Assembly: GCA_024643545.1 (NCBI GenBank)
Contig: JAHEMR010000002.1
Coordinates: 92,521-156,520 of the forward strand
Origin: Crocinitomicaceae bacterium
GTDB taxonomy: Bacteria; Bacteroidota; Bacteroidia; Flavobacteriales_D; Crocinitomicaceae
DNA: 64,000 bases
Reading direction: 5' to 3'
Shown here: in pieces, positions 46,750-54,859 of the stretch
Layout of the letters: the number at the start of each line of letters is the position of its first letter
Position numbering within the stretch: the stretch's first letter is position 1
Made by a program: the position numbers and the translations under genes
The notes under the pieces: generated by a model
What the model was told of the DNA's origin: nothing
What the model saw: only the letters and a program-made list of their open reading frames with translations
The model's database searches: none

Positions 46750-47928
46750 ATGAAACGAGTTGTTGTTGGACTTTCAGGCGGAGTAGATTCAAGTGTAACT
46801 GCACTTTTATTACAGGAACAAGGCTATGAAGTCATTGGAATGTTCATGCGAAATTGGCACGATGAATCTGTTACCTTATCAGATGAATGTCCGTGGATTG
46901 ACGATTCCAACGACGCACTTTTAATCGCACAGCAATTAGGCATTCCATTTCAGGTCATCGATTTAAGCGAAGCGTACAAAAGTCGCATTGTCGATTACAT
47001 GTTTATGGAATATGAACGCGGTAGAACCCCAAATCCGGATGTTCTTTGCAATAGAGAAATCAAATTTGATGTTTTTCTAAAAGCAGCGATGGAATTAGGT
47101 GCGGATTACGTCGCAACAGGTCATTATTGTCAAAAACAAGAAAATCCGGATGGAACGTTTAGTTTACTTGCAGGAGCCGATAAAAACAAAGATCAATCGT
47201 ATTTTCTGTGTCAGATTAGTCAGGAGCAACTATCAAAAGCACTCTTTCCTATTGGTGCATTAGAGAAATCTGAAGTACGTGAAATCGCGCTGAAACACGA
47301 TTTAGTTACTGCAACCAAAAAAGATTCACAAGGACTTTGTTTTGTCGGTAAAATTGCCCTTCCAACCTTTCTTCAACAGCAATTAGCTCCGAAGCAAGGA
47401 AATGTCATTGAAATTCCAATGGACATGCCGCAGTTTCAGACCTACTCAAACATTCCAAGGGATGTGGAGCATGTGGAACAATTAGCTGCTCCCTTTGAAT
47501 ACCAAGAATCCGATGGGAAGAAAGTAACGACACATCAAGGTGCACATTACTACACTGTTGGACAAAGAAAAGGTTTACACATTGGTGGTCGACCTGAACC
47601 AAGTTTTGTCATTGGAATCAACACGGATACAAATACCGTTTATTCAGGTCAAACTGAAGGACATCCTGGATTGAATCGAATGGCGTTGAAATTGGAGGCA
47701 AGTTCCTTAAATTGGATCAATCGTTCCGAAATATTTGAGAAAGAAAACAGCTTAAAGTGCGACATTAGAATACGCTACAGACAAGCCTTACAATCAGGGA
47801 CTTTGATCAAGAAAGATGATGCTTATTACATTCTTTTTGATGTCATTCAGAAAGGCATTACACCCGGGCAATTCGCTGCTTGGTATCAAGCTGGCGTACT
47901 GATTGGATCAGCGGTTATTGCGCATTAA
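46750..47928 (+). CDS. mnmA: tRNA-specific 2-thiouridylase
   Basis: 392 residues. The PP-loop GLSGGVDSSVTALLLQEQGYEVIGMFMRNW, the catalytic cysteines in NPDVLCNREIKF and DSQGLCFVG, and YVATGHY are all in place. It thiolates U34 of tRNA-Glu, -Gln and -Lys using sulfur from a cysteine desulfurase such as that at 20862-22001. A terminator for the opposite strand starts 3 bases after its stop. Confidence 0.97.
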   Translation: MKRVVVGLSGGVDSSVTALLLQEQGYEVIGMFMRNWHDESVTLSDECPWIDDSNDALLIAQQLGIPFQVIDLSEAYKSRIVDYMFMEYERGRTPNPDVLCNREIKFDVFLKAAMELGADYVATGHYCQKQENPDGTFSLLAGADKNKDQSYFLCQISQEQLSKALFPIGALEKSEVREIALKHDLVTATKKDSQGLCFVGKIALPTFLQQQLAPKQGNVIEIPMDMPQFQTYSNIPRDVEHVEQLAAPFEYQESDGKKVTTHQGAHYYTVGQRKGLHIGGRPEPSFVIGINTDTNTVYSGQTEGHPGLNRMALKLEASSLNWINRSEIFEKENSLKCDIRIRYRQALQSGTLIKKDDAYYILFDVIQKGITPGQFAAWYQAGVLIGSAVIAH

Positions 47929-47930
47929 AA

Positions 47931-47952
47931 AGCCCTCCGTTTAGGGAAGGCT
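47931..47952 (-). terminator. Hairpin terminator for the small minus-strand gene
   Basis: AGCC...GGCT outer stem plus an inner TCC/GGA stem with one mismatch. Read on the minus strand it is followed by TTTTT, so it serves the 63-residue gene; on the plus strand the T run is missing. Confidence 0.6.
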
Positions 47953-47976
47953 AATTACTTATAAACTAACGTGTGA

Positions 47977-48168
47977 TTAGTTGAGAATCAAGTCAAACGA
48001 TTTTTGTTCGTCTTGAATTTTGTATTCGAACGTTTTTATACTATCGAGCAATTCTGCTACTTCAAAAACATTCATTGGACTATTCGTTCCTAATTCTCTG
48101 TGTTGAGAAAGCTTCAATTTAGCTTGGCTAATTGATTTTGTTCTAAGGGATTGTAAAGAAGTTGTCAT
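47977..48168 (-). CDS. Small hypothetical protein (63 residues)
   Basis: MTTSLQSLRTKSISQAKLKL begins a charged, probably helical 63-residue protein without signal peptide or membrane helix. Support for a real gene: an A-rich leader before the ATG (typical of translation starts in this phylum), a correctly oriented hairpin with T run 25 bases after the stop, and a free intergenic position. No homologous family is recognised. It could be a short regulator or a component of unknown type. Confidence 0.5.
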   Translation of the reverse strand: MTTSLQSLRTKSISQAKLKLSQHRELGTNSPMNVFEVAELLDSIKTFEYKIQDEQKSFDLILN

Positions 48169-48246
48169 CGTTTTGTTGTTTGTTGAAAGTCTTTACGCCA
48201 AGAATCATTCCAAGGTTTCAAAAGTTCCAAATTAATCGCGTGATTC

Positions 48247-48282
48247 ATTAAATGATTTAATCTATAATGCTGTTTTTCAGCA
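48247..48282. other. Palindrome and small hairpin in a divergent intergenic region
   Basis: ATTAAAT-G-ATTTAAT (48247-48261) is a perfect 7-bp inverted repeat, a possible operator. TGCTG-TTTTT-CAGCA (48268-48282) is a 5-bp stem-loop. Both lie between the divergent 63-residue gene and the lipoprotein gene; no further structure is seen in this 172-base gap. Confidence 0.3.
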
Positions 48283-48328
48283 GTTTAAAATTTAAAATAA
48301 AAACACTATTTTTCAAAAAGGAGAATTG

Positions 48329-48336
48329 TATATTTG
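48329..48336 (+). promoter_or_regulatory. -7 box of the lipoprotein gene (near-leaderless)
   Basis: TATATTTG, an exact match, 4 bases before the ATG at 48341. It lies inside a longer open frame and so supports the later start. Confidence 0.55.
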
Positions 48337-48340
48337 TAAA

Positions 48341-49108
48341 ATGAAAGCTTTTTTACTCCTACTTTTAATTGCAGTTGTCCTTCCTTCATGCCAAGATGAG
48401 CAGTCAGAGGTAGAAGTATTGAACGAAAAACCGCAAGAAGATTTATCCAAATTACCCCTAAATGAATATGCAAAAAGGCACGTTGAATCGAGTTTATCTA
48501 TTTTAGGAACCGAGAAATATGACTTAGAAATCATCAAGGGAAATTTAGATGCAGATCAAAAGGAAGATGCCATTATTGTTGTCAATCGGAAAAAATTTGC
48601 CCTGGATGAAGCCATAAAATCAGAGAATCCAGCAAAATCGGCAGAAATGGCTTTTATGGGGAATTACAATTACATTTTCTTTTATGACGGTGGATTAAAA
48701 CTCATCTCTCCTCCTATTGCGATTCCTTCGTCAGCCTTGGTGCCATTGAAGGTGAATTTATCCGAGATTACAGCGGGATCTTACAAAGACATATTGATTG
48801 ATTACCGTATACGCAATGCGAATTTCAGAGATGTCTTTACCGTTACAAATCATACGCCACGAAAAGTATTTGAATGGAAAACCTTTGATGGCTTAGGTAC
48901 GGATAAAACAGAGGCGTATACATTTGAGTATACTTCTGGTAAATATGGTCCAGAGAAAGACATCATTTTATATGAATCTACCTTAGAAAAGTTACCGGCA
49001 AATGCGGACAAAAACACGTACGAACCAAAGGTAACCAAGACATCTAAAGTGGCATTTCACTTTTTCTATATTCCGCAGGAGCAGAAATATGGGATGTTAA
49101 AAAATTAG
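48341..49108 (+). CDS. Hypothetical lipoprotein
   Basis: 255 residues from MKAFLLLLLIAVVLPSCQDEQ (lipobox LPSC, Cys16). A longer frame begins five codons earlier but includes the promoter box. The mature part contains NLDADQKEDAIIVVNR, an FG-GAP-like pattern, and then a beta-rich region; no specific family is recognised. Its end overlaps the hmuV stop by 4 bases on the other strand. Confidence 0.78.
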   Translation: MKAFLLLLLIAVVLPSCQDEQSEVEVLNEKPQEDLSKLPLNEYAKRHVESSLSILGTEKYDLEIIKGNLDADQKEDAIIVVNRKKFALDEAIKSENPAKSAEMAFMGNYNYIFFYDGGLKLISPPIAIPSSALVPLKVNLSEITAGSYKDILIDYRIRNANFRDVFTVTNHTPRKVFEWKTFDGLGTDKTEAYTFEYTSGKYGPEKDIILYESTLEKLPANADKNTYEPKVTKTSKVAFHFFYIPQEQKYGMLKN

Positions 49109-49878
49109 TAAGAAAAAAAGAAGTTTCCTTCCGTTTTTATGAGTTTCGAATCAACACCAAAAACCTCTTTAATCAGGTTCTCATTCCAAACTTCAGTACC
49201 GCCTTTGTGTGTTAAAACACCTTCCTTCAAAAATAAAAAGTAATCTCCATTTTTAACGGCTAAATTTATATCGTGAATGACCATTAGGCAACTTAGCTTT
49301 TTTTGACTAACTAGTTCCTTAATTCGAAAAATAAATTCAACTTGATGTTTTACATCCAAAAAAGTAAGTGGTTCGTCCAATAATAAAATGGCTCCTTCTT
49401 TTACATGAGCTATTTGTGCATATACCCGTGCAAATTGAACACGCTGTTGTTCACCTCCACTTAAAGTATCATACATGCGGTGACGAAACGGTTCTAAATC
49501 AAACATGGAGATGGACTCCTCTACCCATTGTAAATCAGCTGCATTTGTCAATTGATCAAAGTGTGGATATCGTCCCATTAGAATTAAATCTTCCACCTTC
49601 ATTTGAAAACTTAAATTGGTGTGTTGAGTTAAAACTGCTCTGGTCTGTGCATATGTTAAAAGCGGGATGTCCTTTAAAGATTTTCCATTAATGACAATTT
49701 CTCCATTTGTTGGCACTAAACTTTTCGCGATGGTTTTTAGGAGCGATGATTTTCCGGATCCATTAGCACCTAATACCATCGTTAACTTACCTGGTAAAAG
49801 GTCGAACGAAACATCGTAAAGAATTCGTTTTTTGCCAATGTCTAAACAAAGGTTATTCACGCGAACATCAAAGGACAT
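49105..49878 (-). CDS. hmuV: Heme ABC transporter ATP-binding protein
   Basis: 257 residues. Walker A is GANGSGKSS (about residues 38-46), the signature is LSGGEQQRVQFARVYAQ and Walker B is AILLLDEP. It powers the periplasm-to-cytoplasm step of heme import with the permease just upstream, which it overlaps by 11 bases. A cobalamin or siderophore role is possible for the family, but the binding protein here looks heme-type. Confidence 0.88.
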   Translation of the reverse strand: MSFDVRVNNLCLDIGKKRILYDVSFDLLPGKLTMVLGANGSGKSSLLKTIAKSLVPTNGEIVINGKSLKDIPLLTYAQTRAVLTQHTNLSFQMKVEDLILMGRYPHFDQLTNAADLQWVEESISMFDLEPFRHRMYDTLSGGEQQRVQFARVYAQIAHVKEGAILLLDEPLTFLDVKHQVEFIFRIKELVSQKKLSCLMVIHDINLAVKNGDYFLFLKEGVLTHKGGTEVWNENLIKEVFGVDSKLIKTEGNFFFSY

Positions 49879-50881
49879 GGCTTCTCTTTAATAGTATGAT
49901 AAAAATGGGAACACCTATTAGACTTGTGACCACACCTATAGGTAATTCTGCAGGAGCGAAGATCATTCTCGCTAATAAATCAGCTAGGCACAAGAATATT
50001 CCACCAAACAAGGCTGTAATCAATAAGCTAAACTTCCCTGAATTTCCAAAAATCAAGCGATGCACGTGTGGAATAATCAGGCCGACAAAGGAAATAACCC
50101 CAACAAAAGCAGTAGCAACGGAAATCATAAGGACATTAATGAGCATGACTTTCATGCGTAACTTAGGTACATTAACGCCGAGGTAAGTTGCATTTTCTTC
50201 TCCAAGCACAAATAATTGAAGTTGTTTATTTAAAGGAATTACCCCGATAAATGACATGAGTAATACCAACCAAACGATGCCTGTATTTTGCCAATTTGCA
50301 CCAGACAAACTTCCCAAACTCCAAAATGTGATGGAACGTGCCTGCGGATCACGGGAAATATAGGATAAAAAGCCTATACCGCTTAAAAACAAGGCATTTA
50401 AGGCCACGCCAACAAGAAGGATTCCCATGACATTCATGCCCGTTTTTTGATAGGAAAACATAAACACTAGAATGGAAGCCAATAAAGCGCCCAAAAAAGC
50501 ACAAATGGGTAAGGCGAACGCATACGCTGTTAAATTCCAACTTGCACCAAAAACGATAAACACAGAAGCACCAAAGGCTGCACCACTAGAGGTGCCAATG
50601 AGTCCTGGTTCAACAATAGGGTTTCTGAAAAGCGACTGCATCATAGCACCACCCAAGGAAAGAATGGATCCTGTAGCAAAAGTCATTAACACACGAGACA
50701 ATCGCAACTCGATGAAAATACGTTCCTGTAAATTCATGTTTTCATGATTCATCAACTTTGTCAAAGCATGAAGCATCTGAATATAATCAATGTTTACCGC
50801 TCCAAAAATGGATGAGAAAAAAACAACAAGGATAGCTCCAATGACAATTAAAAAGGACCAAAATTTCGAATTAATGCCCAT
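49868..50881 (-). CDS. hmuU: FecCD-family heme ABC permease
   Basis: 337 residues, about nine or ten membrane helices. SGAAFGASVFIVFGA, ARSITFWSLGSLSGANW and VGVISFVGLIIPHVHRLIFG are FecCD hallmarks, the last near the ATPase-coupling helix. It overlaps the binding-protein gene by 11 bases and the ATPase gene by 11 bases. Confidence 0.9.
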   Translation of the reverse strand: MGINSKFWSFLIVIGAILVVFFSSIFGAVNIDYIQMLHALTKLMNHENMNLQERIFIELRLSRVLMTFATGSILSLGGAMMQSLFRNPIVEPGLIGTSSGAAFGASVFIVFGASWNLTAYAFALPICAFLGALLASILVFMFSYQKTGMNVMGILLVGVALNALFLSGIGFLSYISRDPQARSITFWSLGSLSGANWQNTGIVWLVLLMSFIGVIPLNKQLQLFVLGEENATYLGVNVPKLRMKVMLINVLMISVATAFVGVISFVGLIIPHVHRLIFGNSGKFSLLITALFGGIFLCLADLLARMIFAPAELPIGVVTSLIGVPIFIILLKRSHVL

Positions 50882-51725
50882 GTATCAATTTTTCAATTTT
50901 CAAGGTGTTTTTCCCAGTTCTAGGACCCAAATACATGAGGTCAAACTCATTTACACGATAGATTTTATTTTCCTTCGCTGCTTTCGTTTCGGAAAGTCCA
51001 GGTAAAGATTTAATTTTTTCCAACGAACCTAACCGATCGAAACCAAAGTCGGTCATTAATATGACATCTGGATTTGCCATCGCAATCGCTTCAGCGGATA
51101 ATACCTTCATTCCTTTTTCACCGGTGACACTTAATTTTCCCCCAGCCCACTCTATCATTTTCGCAGCGGTACTTTTTTGGGTCACCAGTAAATAGTGATT
51201 TTTCGCTTGTCCAAAGTGAATAATTAATACACTTGGTTTGTTCTGGTATTTTGTTGCAGCTTGTATGGCTTGATTGACCTCTTTTTCAAAGTTCACTGCC
51301 AACTTTTGAGCAGCTTGTTCTTTATGGAAGTACTTGCCCATTTCCAACATAAGGGCTTTGGTAGATGCAACATCCTTCGCTTTTGATGCGAACACTTTCA
51401 TTGGGATTTTCAAACTTTCCAATTGTCGAACCACGTGATCTGGACCTATGTTATCATCGTGAATAATCAAGGTCGGATTAGCTGATAAGATTGCTTCCGC
51501 TGATAAAGCACGGTGGTATCCCAATTTCGGGAGTTTGTTAATTTGAGCTGGATATACGCTTGAAAGATCTACTCCAACCAAGTCCTTCTCCGCATGGAGC
51601 GCATAAATGAGTTCGTTGTATTGTTTCGCTAAACAAACGATTCGTTTCGTTTCTGTTTTCGCACGTTCCTTTTGTCCACAAGCACTCAAGAACAAAAATG
51701 AGAGAATAAAATATAGTGATTTCAT
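50871..51725 (-). CDS. hmuT: Heme-binding lipoprotein of the ABC importer
   Basis: 284 residues from an ATG at 51725 (a TTG two codons earlier is possible). A lipoprotein signal ends at LSACG. The PF01497-type two-lobed fold is shown by RIVCLAKQYNELIYAL, GYHRALSAEAILSANPTLIIHDDNIGP and a C-terminal LGPRTGKNTL, a HmuT-like ending. It captures heme and hands it to the permease. A strong terminator lies immediately before it. Confidence 0.87.
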   Translation of the reverse strand: MKSLYFILSFLFLSACGQKERAKTETKRIVCLAKQYNELIYALHAEKDLVGVDLSSVYPAQINKLPKLGYHRALSAEAILSANPTLIIHDDNIGPDHVVRQLESLKIPMKVFASKAKDVASTKALMLEMGKYFHKEQAAQKLAVNFEKEVNQAIQAATKYQNKPSVLIIHFGQAKNHYLLVTQKSTAAKMIEWAGGKLSVTGEKGMKVLSAEAIAMANPDVILMTDFGFDRLGSLEKIKSLPGLSETKAAKENKIYRVNEFDLMYLGPRTGKNTLKIEKLIHGH

Positions 51726-51737
51726 AAGCAAAAAAAA

Positions 51738-51760
51738 GAGGCGACCAAATTGGCCGCCTC
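51738..51760 (-). terminator. Terminator between TonB receptor and hmuT
   Basis: GAGGCG/CGCCTC stem with an inner CC-AA/TT-GG stem and one mismatch, followed on the minus strand by a T-run that reaches almost to the hmuT start. It should stop most transcripts from the receptor gene before the ABC genes. Confidence 0.85.
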
Positions 51761-51774
51761 CATAAAATTAAGAA

Positions 51775-54183
51775 TTAAAAGATGTATTTGAAATTGAGTC
51801 CTCCAAAGAAATTAATTTTTGTTGGACCAGGTAAATAAACATCAGGTGTTTGATTTACAAATAACATCACGTAGTATTGTTGACTTGTGATATTATTCGC
51901 TCCGAAATAAGCATCAATGCTGTAGTGGTTAGCGAATACTTTACGGTATCCGATTTTCCCATTTACTAAGCTATAGCTATTTGCACGGTTCAAATTATCA
52001 GAAGTATAGTAAACTGAATCTCTGTAAGAATATGTCATGTTCGCGTAAACTCCATATTTCGTAGCTAAGTCAAAACCAGCATTCAACGTTAACGGTGGAA
52101 CGCCAGCCACTTTTTTACCAGAGTAGTCCACTTCAACAACATGATCCTTTGAAGAATTCAACTGTTGGTATTTGAAATCACCATACGTAAAGTTTGAATA
52201 CGTTGCATTCACAAATGGAGTTAATGCAGTAACAACTCCATTTTCAGATTGAATTAAATTATAACGTACCATTGCTTCTAATCCATTGTTGATTTGTGTC
52301 CCACCATTCGCTACATATGTGTAAGACGTTGCTGTATTCGCTGCATTTGGCACAGCAACAACGGTCATTTTATTGGTGTAGACTGTTTGGAAAGCAGCGA
52401 CTTCATAGCTCAATCGTTTATTCAACAAGCTTCCTTTCGTTCCAATCTCCATTTGCGTTCCTTTTTCAGGTTTTAAATTGGTATTTAACTCTCCTGTTAA
52501 TGGAATATAGAAGTATGAACTTACAGGTGCTTTATAACCTGTTCCGTAAGAAGCATAAACAGAAATTTGTTTATTAAACACTTTGTTTAGCGCAACGTGA
52601 GGAGAAACTAGGTTGTTATAAGAATTAGCATAAGTTGAAGGCTTCGTTGTATGATTAGGGTTACTTGGATTGTTATTCGAAGCAACATAAAAACGATCAT
52701 TCAACTCAATGGACATATTTGAAACACCTACACCTGCAGTCAATGACATTTCAAACGGCATTTTCAACGACCATTCTGTAAAGTACGAATAAGTTTTAGA
52801 GATGGAATATGTATTGCTTTTCATTGCACCAATGATGTTATATGGATTGTTCACATTGTTTGAATCCTTCACCATTCCGTAGCCCATTGATTGAGAATTT
52901 TGACGTTGTGCCTCAATACCTGTCACACCAGAAATCGAAAAATCATCGTTAATTTTTCTTTTGTAGTCAAACGTAGAACGCGTTCCATAATTCACTGGTA
53001 ATTTATCTGTCCAACCACCCGCTGAACTTACGTTACTGCTCATCCCAGTTGCGAAAACCGTTGTGGTATTCGATAAGTTTTTCGTTAATCGGTACGTGTG
53101 GCCAAATCCAGCTCTTGCGCTAATGACATTTGAATGTGCATTATTCTTGATGTAAGCCGTGTTTCCAGAGTAATCTAAGGTATCGTATTGACCTTTCGTT
53201 AACTCTCCATTGCGTTCATCATAGGAATTGCTGTATCCAAAGTATACATTTACGGATTGACGCTCATTCGCTTCAAATGTTCCAAAAACATTCACAAAAT
53301 CTTTTGTTGATGCCGTATGTTTCATGAATCCATCATAGGATTGTTTACCATAGTTTACCAATAAAGAAGATTTTGCTGTTCCGATGGAAAGATTAGTTGT
53401 GTAACGTTTCAAACCGTAACTTCCCATCATCACATCTTGACCGATGGAGATTTTACCTGCTTGTGGTTTCATCGTTGTGAGGTTAACAGCACCAGCGATT
53501 GCCAAGCCATACAAAGATCCAGCAGGACCTTTTAACACTTCCACATTTCCGATCGAACCGAAATCGATGTCATCCATCAATGTGATTCCTTCAGCGTCCG
53601 TGATAGCAATTCCGTTTAAGTAAACTTTAGTTCCTTGACTATCGAAGTTACTACTCGTACCATTCGTTCCTCGCACTCCATTTCCATATCCACGGATATT
53701 GAATGTTTGTCCGGCAGAAACGGTTCTACGTTGCATGTATACACCTGGGATATTCGTGTTAATGGCATCATCCATAAACAATCCATTCCCGCGTTTAATT
53801 TCATTTACGTTTAACGTTGCAATTGAACTAGGTAAGTACAATTTATTTTTATCCGTGTTTGCATGGGCTGTGACGTTAATTTGATCAACCATTTGCAAGT
53901 TTTTAACAGACATCGGAATACTTAACGCTTCTTCACAATTAGAAACAGTTTTAACATTGGGTTTGTAATCCTCCGCTTCCACGGCGATTTTCAATCCTTG
54001 TGCACATTCGAAGGAGAAATATCCATTCTCATCCGAATACACAACTTTTTTACCATCGATAGAAACTTTCGCTCCACCAATTGGATTCGAAGTCATTTCA
54101 TCGATGATTTTTCCATACTTCATATTTTGACTCCAGGACATAGCTGAAATCAAAAAAGTTCCAAACACTATACTTTTTTTCAT
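51775..54183 (-). CDS. TonB-dependent outer-membrane receptor (probably heme)
   Basis: 802 residues. A signal peptide is followed by a carboxypeptidase-regulatory-like domain (residues 20-100, KYGKIIDEMTSNPIGGAKVSIDGKKVVYSDENGYFSFEC), then the plug (GVYMQRRTVSAGQTFNIRGYG...VEVLKGPAGSLYGLAIAGAVNLTT) and a 22-strand-type barrel ending in KYIF. The adjacent heme ABC genes suggest heme or hemoprotein uptake. It is first after a small gene at 54289 and ends at a terminator before hmuT. Confidence 0.92.
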   Translation of the reverse strand: MKKSIVFGTFLISAMSWSQNMKYGKIIDEMTSNPIGGAKVSIDGKKVVYSDENGYFSFECAQGLKIAVEAEDYKPNVKTVSNCEEALSIPMSVKNLQMVDQINVTAHANTDKNKLYLPSSIATLNVNEIKRGNGLFMDDAINTNIPGVYMQRRTVSAGQTFNIRGYGNGVRGTNGTSSNFDSQGTKVYLNGIAITDAEGITLMDDIDFGSIGNVEVLKGPAGSLYGLAIAGAVNLTTMKPQAGKISIGQDVMMGSYGLKRYTTNLSIGTAKSSLLVNYGKQSYDGFMKHTASTKDFVNVFGTFEANERQSVNVYFGYSNSYDERNGELTKGQYDTLDYSGNTAYIKNNAHSNVISARAGFGHTYRLTKNLSNTTTVFATGMSSNVSSAGGWTDKLPVNYGTRSTFDYKRKINDDFSISGVTGIEAQRQNSQSMGYGMVKDSNNVNNPYNIIGAMKSNTYSISKTYSYFTEWSLKMPFEMSLTAGVGVSNMSIELNDRFYVASNNNPSNPNHTTKPSTYANSYNNLVSPHVALNKVFNKQISVYASYGTGYKAPVSSYFYIPLTGELNTNLKPEKGTQMEIGTKGSLLNKRLSYEVAAFQTVYTNKMTVVAVPNAANTATSYTYVANGGTQINNGLEAMVRYNLIQSENGVVTALTPFVNATYSNFTYGDFKYQQLNSSKDHVVEVDYSGKKVAGVPPLTLNAGFDLATKYGVYANMTYSYRDSVYYTSDNLNRANSYSLVNGKIGYRKVFANHYSIDAYFGANNITSQQYYVMLFVNQTPDVYLPGPTKINFFGGLNFKYIF

Positions 54184-54214
54184 TTTTAAATTTTTCTTAA
54201 TAAATACTTATGTG

Positions 54215-54269
54215 CTCATCCTATAAAATGAGACACCAATTTTCTCCTCTCAACACTAATGATGTGAGA
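54215..54269 (-). other. Structured leader of the TonB receptor gene
   Basis: Two inverted repeats occur before the receptor start: CTCAT-N8-ATGAG (54215-54232) and a 7-bp stem with one bulge (54248-54269). Neither is followed by a T run. They may act in regulation, for example by iron, but no known regulatory motif is recognised. Confidence 0.25.
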
Positions 54270-54288
54270 AGAATGAAATACGATTTTA

Positions 54289-54819
54289 TTAAGAAATAAT
54301 TTGTGGAGGAGGATCCTCTTTAAAAAGGAGTGCATTAGAAAAATGTTGTACGTATCTTTTTTCCGTCAAATCGGCTGTTTTTCTAGGTTCGATTGAATAA
54401 GTATCCCATTGAATTAACTCCATAGGCTCGGATAAAAATTTAAACCATATGTTAACCGGTTGATCTTTTCCCTCGTGACTTAAATTGAAAGAAGTCATCG
54501 ATTTCAATTGCTTGAAAAGGGTTGTTTCTTGATCATCACTGATACAATGGAAGAAAAATCCATTTTTGGTTTTCTCTTTTTTCAATACGTCATAGTAATG
54601 ACCATTTAGGATAAACTCATGCGATTTCACCCATTTCAATTGGTGTATTTCATGATTCGTAAAATGAAATTGAGTGAGCTGATTCTCAGGAACTGCGTGT
54701 TTGAGCTCGTGCTTAATTTCATTATTGATAGCATACCGCTTCCACTCAAAATAAGTGAAAAACCCGAGTAAATGATAGCACATTAACCCAAGAAAACCAT
54801 AAAGCAGAAGTTTTCGCAC
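54289..54819 (-). CDS. Hypothetical membrane-anchored protein
   Basis: 176 residues from a GTG at 54817-54819, giving MRKLLLYGFLGLMCYHLLGFFTYFEW, a clean N-terminal membrane anchor. A longer frame reaches a TTG at 54849, but two -7 boxes (54823-54830, 54847-54854) lie in it. The rest is a charged domain ending in EDPPPQIIS, with no family recognised. It precedes the TonB receptor by 105 bases and may be part of heme uptake or its control. Confidence 0.7.
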   Translation of the reverse strand: MRKLLLYGFLGLMCYHLLGFFTYFEWKRYAINNEIKHELKHAVPENQLTQFHFTNHEIHQLKWVKSHEFILNGHYYDVLKKEKTKNGFFFHCISDDQETTLFKQLKSMTSFNLSHEGKDQPVNIWFKFLSEPMELIQWDTYSIEPRKTADLTEKRYVQHFSNALLFKEDPPPQIIS

Positions 54820-54822
54820 GTC

Positions 54823-54854
54823 CAAATTTAATCTTAAATTTACAATCAAATTTA
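54823..54854 (-). promoter_or_regulatory. Duplicated -7 boxes upstream of the GTG gene
   Basis: Two copies of CAAATTTAAT (54823-54832 and 54847-54856), 24 bases apart; each reads TAAATTTG on the minus strand, an exact -7 match. The nearer one ends 4 bases before the GTG. Confidence 0.45.
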
Positions 54855-54859
54855 ATTTT

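Noticed and set aside
54184..54288. Cobalamin riboswitch before the TonB receptor
   Set aside because: The region is only 105 bases and lacks the B12-box-like conserved core; the binding protein resembles HmuT rather than BtuF.
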